Positions 9,480 to 16,343 of a DNA stretch of 61,564 bases are shown here, in pieces (the stretch's first letter is position 1; the number at the start of each line of letters is the position of its first letter). Origin of the DNA: BP-191 sp035940575 (lineage in GTDB: Bacteria; Actinomycetota; Actinomycetes; BP-191); NCBI GenBank assembly GCA_035940575.1, contig DASZER010000017.1, positions 1 to 61,564 of the forward strand, read 5' to 3'. Made by a program: the position numbers and the translations under genes. The notes below the pieces were generated by a model. It saw only the letters and a list, made by a program, of their open reading frames with translations. It searched no databases and was not told the DNA's origin.

Positions 9480-9552
9480 GCCGCGGCGTGTTACGGCGGC
9501 GTTGCCGAACCTCGCGGGCCGCTCCGGTGTCGTCCGGGCCGGGAGGTTCGCC

Positions 9553-10708
9553 ATGACGAGGGCACGCGCGGCGTGGGCGGCGGTCGCGCTGGCGGTCGCG
9601 ACGGGAACGGCGGCGGCGCCCGCGGCGGGGGCGCCGGGACCGGCGCGGTGGGAGGTGACGTACGCCCGCGAGACGTCGTCGATGGGCAGCGGCGGGATGA
9701 GCGCGTTCGCCGACGGCACGGTGTGGGCGAACGTCGTCGACCGCTCGACCGACCACGTCGTGGTCGTCCGCAGCCTCGACTTCGGCGCGACGTGGGACGA
9801 GGTGCCGCGCGCGCGCTCGCTCGGCGCCGACCGCGTCGTGGGGCTCGCGATGGGGACGCCGCGGCGCGGGTGGGCCGTCACGGTGCCGCCGCGCGACGCC
9901 GACCCGAGGACGTACGGCACCGCGCTGCGCCACACGACGGACGCGGCGGCGACGTGGACGCGGGTCGCGGTGCCGCGCAGGCCGGGGGCGGCGACGTTCG
10001 ACCTCGACGGGATCCGTACGTCGCCGTCGGGGGGCAGCGCCGTCGTGACCGGCTGGTCGGTCGACCGGGCCGACGACTTCATGCCGGGCCGCGAGGTCGT
10101 GTGGGCCGCCGACGCGGGCAGGACGCTGCGGCGCGCGACGCTGGGCGGCAGGGAGAGCAACCTGGCGGTCGCCTCGGTGCTGGACGACCGCACGGCCGCC
10201 GTCGTCGTGGAGGAGGTGCGCGAGGACCCGTCGGCGAACGTCCCCGGCTCGCCCTGCTGCTGGGGCCGCTCCGCCGTCGTCTACGTCACCACCGACGCGG
10301 GCCGCACGTGGCAGCGGCGCGCGGCGCTGCGCGAGCCGGCGTGGTCGGTCGACTGGGTGCGGCCCGACCGGCTCGTCGTCGCGGGCGCGTACACCGGCGA
10401 GGTGCTGGTCAGCAGGGACGGCGGGCGCCGCTTCGGGCGCGTCGGCCGGATCGGCCTGCTGCCGTACCCCGCGAGCGCCCGGCGGCTCGGCCGTGCAGGT
10501 GGACTTCGTGACGCCGGAGGTCGGCTACGCCGTCACGTGCGACGCGGGCACGTGGCGCACGACCGACGGCGGCGAGACGTGGGACGTCGAGCCGTCGCCG
10601 AACTACGCGAGCGGGCCGGCGTGCTCGTTGCACGCGATCGCCGCCGCCGACGCCGAGCACGCCGTGGCGTGGCACCACGCCGGGCTGACGGCGCGGCGTA
10701 CCGGCTAG
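9553..10708 (+). pseudogene. Secreted Asp-box (BNR-like) repeat protein with an apparent frameshift
   Basis: The product starts with a signal peptide (MTRARAAWAAVALAVATG, then an Ala-rich region) and carries repeated Asp-box-like motifs: SLDFGATW, TTDAGRTW, SRDGGRRF and, in another frame, TTDGGETW. The first part is in the frame of 9553. After LLPYPASA (about 10478) the similarity continues one frame over as GGSAVQVDFVTPEVGYAV and runs to a stop at 10708. Removing one C from the run at 10478-10480 restores a single 384-residue reading frame. Without that correction the first frame degenerates into Arg-rich sequence and invades the convergent gene. This could be a real pseudogene or a single-base assembly error. 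Its role is unknown, probably an extracellular beta-propeller. Confidence 0.7.
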
Positions 10709-10715
10709 GCGGGCC

Positions 10716-11762
10716 TCACACCGGGCGGATCGCGGTCGCCTCGGCGGCGGGGCGCGAGCCGAACGCCGCGCGGCTCAGCGACATCGCGGCCTCCTGCGCC
10801 GCCGCGAGGTCGCCCGACATCGCCGCCGACACGACGTCGCCGTGGATGCCGTCGACGTCGGGCGGCGGGGCGACCGCGCCGCGCACCACGACGTCGAACT
10901 CGAACTCCTCCTCGATGACCGGCCCGTACGTCGTCACGGCCGCCGGGCACCAGAGGTCGAGGTCGCCGGTGCCGTCGGAGACCAGGACGCGGGTGCCCTC
11001 GCCGCTGCCGACGAGCCGGAGCACCCGCGCGCGGATCGTGCCGGCCACCTCGCGGCCGGGACCGGCGCCGCGTACGAGCTCCGCCACGGTCGTCGAGGCG
11101 CCGCGCGCCGCCGTCGCGGCCGGCGTCAGGCCGCTCGACCCGAGCCAGTGCGCGGGCCACAGCCGCGGGTCCGCGTCGACCGTGCGCGCGGCGCCGTGGC
11201 GCGGGAGCGGCAGCGCGGCGGCGAGGCGCACGGCGGCAGCGCCCTCCCACTGCCTGTCCGGGTCGAAGACGCCGTTGCGGACCTCGCCGAGCTCCAGCAT
11301 CGTCGCGAACAGGTCCAGCCACGCGCCGAGCCCGGCGTGGCGGAGGTGGAACGTGTCGTCGTCGTACGCGCGCTCGAACAGCGCCCCGTCGTGCCCCGAC
11401 CCGTCGTCGCACTCGGCGAGCAGGAACACGTGCGAGGCGTAGCAGACGGGGAACAGCAGCCGCGGCGCGAACCCCGGCGTGTCCCTGTGGTGCATCCGGT
11501 GCGTGTCCAGGGCGAACGCCGCCGTCACAGGCCTGGGGAACGGCGCCACCGCCAGCGAGTCAGGGTCGACCCGTCGCCAGAACGCCTCGACCTCGTACGG
11601 CAGCCGCAGCGGGTCGATCTCGGCGTGGATCGCGTCGATCGTCGCGCGCACGTCGCGCCCCGGCTTGCGGAGCCTCGGCAGGCCGTTGGCGCGCAGCGCG
11701 CGGTCGAGCCGCCGGATCGCGTCCTCGATGGTCCCCACCCCCTCGCCCCGTGATGTCGGCAC
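10716..11762 (-). CDS. Uncharacterised protein, SMI1/KNR4 (SUKH)-like N-terminal half
   Basis: This 348-residue cytosolic protein has no signal or membrane segment. Residues about 45-165 resemble the SMI1/KNR4 pattern: LPYEVEAFWRRVDPDSL near the start, LLFPVCYASHVFLL in the middle and GLGAWLDLFATMLELGEV at the end. SUKH proteins often act as immunity or scaffold proteins. The C-terminal half (REVAGTIRARVLRLVGSG onward) looks beta-rich, possibly an OB fold. The match is by eye and moderate. A GTG 24 nt inside, preceded by GGGGCGAGGGG, is an alternative start. It lies 21 nt downstream of merR on the same strand. Confidence 0.6.
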   Translation of the reverse strand: MPTSRGEGVGTIEDAIRRLDRALRANGLPRLRKPGRDVRATIDAIHAEIDPLRLPYEVEAFWRRVDPDSLAVAPFPRPVTAAFALDTHRMHHRDTPGFAPRLLFPVCYASHVFLLAECDDGSGHDGALFERAYDDDTFHLRHAGLGAWLDLFATMLELGEVRNGVFDPDRQWEGAAAVRLAAALPLPRHGAARTVDADPRLWPAHWLGSSGLTPAATAARGASTTVAELVRGAGPGREVAGTIRARVLRLVGSGEGTRVLVSDGTGDLDLWCPAAVTTYGPVIEEEFEFDVVVRGAVAPPPDVDGIHGDVVSAAMSGDLAAAQEAAMSLSRAAFGSRPAAEATAIRPV

Positions 11763-11783
11763 AGTCGCGCGAGACGTTGAGCG

Positions 11784-12545
11784 TCAGCCGCGGCGGCGGC
11801 CCTTGGGCTTGGGCGGCGTCGCGAGCTCCGTCCCGACCGCGTCCAGCGTCGCCTGCTCCATCGCGAGGCGGAACGTCGCCACCAGCGACTCCCCCGCCAG
11901 CGGCTGGAGCCGGTCCAGCGCGTCGCGGACGGCGGGCCACATCTCCTCCGGCTGCCCCTTCGTGACGAACGGGTGCCACACGTGCTCGACGTAGAGGCGG
12001 ACGAACGCCTTCGCGACGGCGCTCACGTGGCGGTTCATCTCGCGCTGGAGCTTGAGCAGGTCCTCGATCGGAACGCCGAGCGCGACGACCTCGGCGGCGG
12101 CGCGGATCAGCGACGGCGCGGGGACCTCGACGCGGTCCTCGTCGAGGACGCGCACGATCCCGAGGCGAGCGGCCTCGGCAACGTGGTCGCCGGTGCCGGT
12201 GCCCATCAGCGCGACGAGCGCCGAGCGGTCCATCAGCTCGGGCTCTTCGTCCGACCACGGCGCCACGACGCGGCGGCGGAACGCCAGCGCCTCGGGCCCG
12301 GCACCGGCCGGCAGCGCGTCGAGCGCGGCGCGGATCGCGCGGAGGTTGAACCCGTCCGCCTGCATGTCCTTGATGAGCTCGAGGCGGGCGACGTGGTCGT
12401 CGGTGTAGTAGCCCGTACGGCCTCGCACCTCGGGCGGCGGCAGCAGCCCGCGCGACTGGTGCGCGCGGACGTTGCGGACCGTCATGCCGACCCGCTGGGC
12501 GAGCTCGTCGATCGTGAGCGAGGCAGCCGGTGTGACCACGTTCAC
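11784..12545 (-). CDS. MerR-family transcriptional regulator
   Basis: This 253-residue regulator has an N-terminal MerR winged helix: LTIDELAQRVGMTVRNVRAH, then GLLPPPEVRGRTGYYTDDH and the helix leading into RLELIKDMQADGF. The remaining roughly 170 residues form a helical effector domain without the Cys pairs of metal-sensing MerR proteins, so the ligand is probably organic. The start is GTG 12545. It is divergent from the MBL/SDR operon, with a perfect 10-bp inverted repeat in the 50-nt gap, so it very likely controls that operon and itself. Confidence 0.88.
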   Translation of the reverse strand: MNVVTPAASLTIDELAQRVGMTVRNVRAHQSRGLLPPPEVRGRTGYYTDDHVARLELIKDMQADGFNLRAIRAALDALPAGAGPEALAFRRRVVAPWSDEEPELMDRSALVALMGTGTGDHVAEAARLGIVRVLDEDRVEVPAPSLIRAAAEVVALGVPIEDLLKLQREMNRHVSAVAKAFVRLYVEHVWHPFVTKGQPEEMWPAVRDALDRLQPLAGESLVATFRLAMEQATLDAVGTELATPPKPKGRRRG

Positions 12546-12558
12546 ACGGTAGCGCTAC

Positions 12559-12588
12559 TTGATGTGACACCAAACGGTGTCACATACT
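12559..12588 (+). promoter_or_regulatory. Divergent promoter with MerR operator (10-bp inverted repeat)
   Basis: ATGTGACACC (12562-12571), AAAC, GGTGTCACAT (12576-12585) is a perfect inverted repeat. It lies between a candidate -35 TTGATG (12559-12564) and a -10 CATACT (12583-12588) for the plus-strand operon. The 18-bp spacing and the operator inside the spacer are the classic layout of MerR-activated promoters. The -10 ends 7 nt before the ATG at 12596, so the transcript would be leaderless. On the other strand TAGCGC (12557-12552) could serve merR. Confidence 0.7.
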
Positions 12589-12595
12589 GGGACAC

Positions 12596-13705
12596 ATGAC
12601 GCTGACGACCCTGCCCACGGGCTTCACCAGCCTCGACGACCGCCACCCCCTCCCGACCCTGGACGAGAGCCCCGCCGCGGCGCTGCGCCGGATCAGGCAC
12701 GAGGCACCCGCGTTCGCGGAGTGGTTCCGTTCGACGGGCCAGGTGACCGCGTTCGCGAGCCGCGACCTCGTCACGCTGCCGTACCCGCGCCAGTTCGCCC
12801 TCTGGGAGGCGAGCACGTCGCGCACCAAGTACGTGTGGATGACCAACCGCATGTTCGTCGTCCAGTGGCAGGAGGACGGGCGCACCAGGACCCTCGTCGC
12901 GGAGCCGAGCGACTACGACCTCGGCATCGACACGCCGTACCTGCGCCACGCCATCGACCGCCTCCCGATGAGTGAGGAGCGCGCGCTCAAGCTGCTGTTC
13001 GTCCGCCACCCGAGCGTCACCGAGCACCTCGCCGCGCTCGGCATCAGGCCGGAGGACGTCGACTACCTCGTCTTCGACCACCTGCACACGCAGGACATCC
13101 GCCGCCTCGTCGGCACGACGACGCCGCAGCCGGACCTCGGCTACGCCGACTCGCCGGTCCCCGCGACGTTCCCCAACGCGAAGATGATCGTGCAGCGCGT
13201 CGAGCTCGAGCACGTGCGCGACCCGCACCCGTTCCAGCAGCGGTTCCACCAGCCGTGGACGTACAAGGACATCGACGAGTCCAAGCTGCTCCTCGTCGAC
13301 GGCTCGGTCCTCGTCGCGCCCGGCCTCGCGCTGCTGCGCACGCCCGGCCACACGCTCGGCAACCACACGATCGTCGTCAACGCGCCGGGGCGCGGCATCC
13401 TCACGAGCAGCGAGAACGGCGTCGCCGTCGAGGCGTACTCCCCCGAGCACTCGAAGCTGCCGGGCGTCGCGGCGTTCGCCAGGACGTGGGGCTACGAGGT
13501 CGTCCTCAACTTCAACACGCCCGAGTTCGCCTCGTGGCAGTACAACTCGATGGTCGCGGAGAAGCTCATCGCCGACCCGATCGCGGGTACGCCGTTCAAG
13601 CACGTCGTCCCGTCGAGCGAGCTCGTGAAGCACAGGCTCGCGCCGCGCGTGACGCCGACGTACTTCCACGGCCAGCTCACCCTCGGGAAGGTGGCCACGC
13701 GATGA
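12596..13705 (+). CDS. Metallo-beta-lactamase-fold protein with altered metal motif
   Basis: This 369-residue cytosolic protein has an MBL-like layout: DVDYLVFDHLHTQDIRR where the first metal motif is expected, and TPGHTLGNHTIVV for the third His. The usual HxHxDH is H162-L-H164-T-Q-D167 here, so the canonical Asp and second-site His are replaced. It may bind one metal or have a different chemistry. The second strand-helix pair (FPNAKMIVQRVELEHVRDP) and the C-terminal HVVPSSELVKH also fit the fold. The stop overlaps the next gene (ATGA), so the product is probably coupled with the membrane/SDR fusion under MerR control. The substrate is unknown. Confidence 0.75.
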   Translation: MTLTTLPTGFTSLDDRHPLPTLDESPAAALRRIRHEAPAFAEWFRSTGQVTAFASRDLVTLPYPRQFALWEASTSRTKYVWMTNRMFVVQWQEDGRTRTLVAEPSDYDLGIDTPYLRHAIDRLPMSEERALKLLFVRHPSVTEHLAALGIRPEDVDYLVFDHLHTQDIRRLVGTTTPQPDLGYADSPVPATFPNAKMIVQRVELEHVRDPHPFQQRFHQPWTYKDIDESKLLLVDGSVLVAPGLALLRTPGHTLGNHTIVVNAPGRGILTSSENGVAVEAYSPEHSKLPGVAAFARTWGYEVVLNFNTPEFASWQYNSMVAEKLIADPIAGTPFKHVVPSSELVKHRLAPRVTPTYFHGQLTLGKVATR

Positions 13706-16239
13706 ACGTCCTCGCCGCGGGCACCGGCACGGACAACATCTGGGGCTACGGCACCGACTGGCTGTACCTGCTCGTCCCGCTCGCGATCGCCGCCGTCGTC
13801 GGCGCGTTCGCGGTGCGGGCGGGCGAGGCGCCGGCGAACGCCCAGCGCGGCACGCGGACGCTGCTGCGCTTCGGCGACGGCATGGGCAGGTGGACGGGCA
13901 TGCCGTCGTACGCCGCCGCCGGCGTGACGACTCTCGTGACGTTCCTGCTCGTGGCCGCGCTCGGCTTCTACTGGGACGTCGCCTGGCACGTCGACTACGG
14001 CCGCGACGACATCATCTTCACGCCCGGCCACACCGCGATCATCGTCGGCGTCCAGGGCCTGCTGCTCTCGGCCGCCGTCACGACGCTGCTCGCGACGTGG
14101 ACCCGCGCCGACGTCGCGCTCAAGGGCAAGCACCTGCGCGCGCCGTGGGGTGCGGTCGTCATGGCCGCCCTCGGCATCCAGGCCGTGACGGCGTTCCCGC
14201 TGGACGAGCTGTGGCACAGGGCGTACGGCGTCGACGTCACGATGTGGGGCCCGACGCACCTCGGCATGATCAGCGGCGCGTCGTTCGGCCCGCTCGCGGC
14301 GCTCATCCTCATCAAGGAGTCGGGCGCGCGGCTCACGCGGTTCGGCCGCCACCTCACGATGAACATCGCCGGCGCGACGCTGCTCGGCGCCTCGACGTTC
14401 CAGCTCGAGTACGACCTCGGCGTCCCACAGTGGCAGCACCTCTACCACCCGGTGCTGATCGCGCTCGCCAGCGGCTTCGCGCTCGTGCTGTGCCGCAACG
14501 TCCTCGGCCGCGGCGGCGCGATGTACGCCGCGCTGCACTACTGGATCCAGCGGATCGTCACGATCCTCGTCGTCGGCGTCGCGCTGAACCACACCAAGCC
14601 GCACTGGGCTCTCTACTTCGGCTCGGCCGTGCTGGTCGAGGTCGCGTACGCCGCCACCCGCCGTCGCGCGGCGATCGTGCAGGCGCTCGCGTGCGGCCTC
14701 GCCGTCACCCTCGGCCTCGGCACCGAGCTCGCGTGGACGCGGGTCTTCGGCCGCCACCCGTGGGGCTCGGCGCTGTTCCCGGAGATCGCCGTCGCGGCGC
14801 TCGCGGCGTTCGCCGCCGCCGTCCTCGGCACGGCCGCCGGCCGCCGCCTGCGCGGCACTCGCGCGGGCATCCCCGGCTGGGCCGTCGCGGTCGCGGGCGG
14901 GCTCGCGGTGCTCACGCTCGTCATCCCGTTCCCCCGCCGCGACGACCACGAGATCAGCGCGACGGTCCGTACGACGCCCGCGACCGCCGGCCGCACGAAC
15001 GTCTCCGTGACCGTCGACAAGCCCACCTCGATCGAGGGCGCGAACTGGTTCGAGGCGTTCGCGTGGCAGGGCGGGTCGTTCGAGAAGCACCGGATGGAGC
15101 GCGTCTCCACCAACGAGTGGGTGTCCGCCGAGCCGGTGCCGTACGGCGGCTCGTGGAAGGTCCTGCTCCGCCTCGCCAACGGCACCGAGATGGTCGCCGC
15201 GCCGGTGTACTTCCCGGCCGACGCGGAGATCGGCGCGCCCGAGATCCCGCTCGTCCCCGAGCGGACCGTCGTCATGGCGCGCGACACCAGGCTGCTCATG
15301 CGCGAGGCCCGCGCGGGCGACACGACGGCCGCGCTGGTGGCGTACGTCGTGCTGCTCGCCTCGGCGCTGCTCTGGCTGACGATGCTCGTGCTCGGCCTGC
15401 GCTCGCGCCGCCTCGACAGGCCCGACCGGCTGAACGGCGCGCGCGTCGTCGTCACCGGCGCGCTCGGCGGGATCGGCGTCGCCGTCATCGGCGGGCTGCG
15501 TTCGCAGGGCGCGCGGGTCGTCGGCGTCGACCTGGTCGAGGGGCCCGACACCGTCGCGGCCAACGTCACCGACACCGACGCCACCCGCGCCGCCGTCGCC
15601 GAGGCGGCGGAGCGGCTCGGCGGCATCGACGTCCTCGTCAACCTCGCCGGCATCGGCCGCGCGCACGACGCGGGCGACTTCCCCGACGCCGACGCGCGGC
15701 GGGTGGTCGACGTCAACCTGTTCGGCACCTGGAACGCCACCGCCGCCGCGCTGCCCTGGCTCGTCGCGTCGCACGGCCACGTCGTCGTGACGGCGTCGGG
15801 CCTCGCGGCCGTCAACGTGCCGTGGGCGGCGGCGTACGCCGCGTCGAAGCGCGGGGTCGCGGCGTACGCCGACACGCTGCGCCTGGAGTACGACGGCCGC
15901 GTCAGCGTGACGACCGTCAACCCCGGCTACGTCCGCACGCCGATCCACGAGGTGCCCGCAGCGAGCGGCGCGTCGCTGGAGGGCGTGACGCCGCCGGACT
16001 CGATGGACGAGGTGGTGCGCGCGTACGTCACCGCGATCGTGGAGCGCCCGCGCTCGATCGCGACGTCGTGGCGGACGACGTTCGGCGTGTGGTTCGCCGC
16101 GCGCTACCCGGCGCTCGCCGACAACGTCGTGCTGTCGAAGATGGCGCGGCTGGACCGCCCCGCGCCGACGTTCGTGCTGTCCGACGAGCGGCTCGAGGCG
16201 CGTCGCGAGGCCCGCAGGGGCGCGTCGACGAGAGGGTGA
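13702..16239 (+). CDS. Polytopic membrane protein fused to a C-terminal short-chain dehydrogenase
   Basis: This 845-residue fusion has about twelve membrane segments (residues roughly 10-410), an extracytoplasmic beta-rich domain (about 420-540), a last membrane segment near 545-570 and a cytosolic SDR from about 578. The SDR keeps the NAD(P) motif TGALGGIG, NLAG and catalytic S699, Y712 and K716, so an NAD(P)-dependent oxidoreductase is likely. The membrane part holds a duplicated motif, D-x2-W-H-x2-Y-G-x-D-x5-P-x-H, at D92-H110 and D168-H186; the invariant His and Asp residues could bind metal or heme. I know no named family with this layout. The start ATG 13702 overlaps the MBL stop. Confidence 0.8.
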   Translation: MNVLAAGTGTDNIWGYGTDWLYLLVPLAIAAVVGAFAVRAGEAPANAQRGTRTLLRFGDGMGRWTGMPSYAAAGVTTLVTFLLVAALGFYWDVAWHVDYGRDDIIFTPGHTAIIVGVQGLLLSAAVTTLLATWTRADVALKGKHLRAPWGAVVMAALGIQAVTAFPLDELWHRAYGVDVTMWGPTHLGMISGASFGPLAALILIKESGARLTRFGRHLTMNIAGATLLGASTFQLEYDLGVPQWQHLYHPVLIALASGFALVLCRNVLGRGGAMYAALHYWIQRIVTILVVGVALNHTKPHWALYFGSAVLVEVAYAATRRRAAIVQALACGLAVTLGLGTELAWTRVFGRHPWGSALFPEIAVAALAAFAAAVLGTAAGRRLRGTRAGIPGWAVAVAGGLAVLTLVIPFPRRDDHEISATVRTTPATAGRTNVSVTVDKPTSIEGANWFEAFAWQGGSFEKHRMERVSTNEWVSAEPVPYGGSWKVLLRLANGTEMVAAPVYFPADAEIGAPEIPLVPERTVVMARDTRLLMREARAGDTTAALVAYVVLLASALLWLTMLVLGLRSRRLDRPDRLNGARVVVTGALGGIGVAVIGGLRSQGARVVGVDLVEGPDTVAANVTDTDATRAAVAEAAERLGGIDVLVNLAGIGRAHDAGDFPDADARRVVDVNLFGTWNATAAALPWLVASHGHVVVTASGLAAVNVPWAAAYAASKRGVAAYADTLRLEYDGRVSVTTVNPGYVRTPIHEVPAASGASLEGVTPPDSMDEVVRAYVTAIVERPRSIATSWRTTFGVWFAARYPALADNVVLSKMARLDRPAPTFVLSDERLEARREARRGASTRG

Positions 16240-16343
16240 ATTGGCGAGAACCGGGGACGCGCGGCCCGCCGCGCTCGTACGCTGCGCGCTCGACCGCATG
16301 CTCGGGCGCGCAGCGCGCCCGGGCCTCACGGGGGGAACTTCCT

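Noticed and set aside
7401..10193. 930-codon minus-strand frame running through the amidotransferase and past glutamine synthetase
   Set aside because: Only its last 247 codons are meaningful. The rest is out of frame with glutamine synthetase and is Arg-rich.
16303..16321. Palindrome CGGGCGCGC-A-GCGCGCCCG between the SDR fusion and the protease
   Set aside because: A one-base loop and pure GC composition make it weak evidence. It could be a terminator, but GC-only palindromes are expected by chance here.
13890..16343. Upstream extension of the subtilisin frame through the SDR gene
   Set aside because: The extension is Arg/Ala-rich. GTG 16344 has a ribosome binding site and opens a signal peptide.
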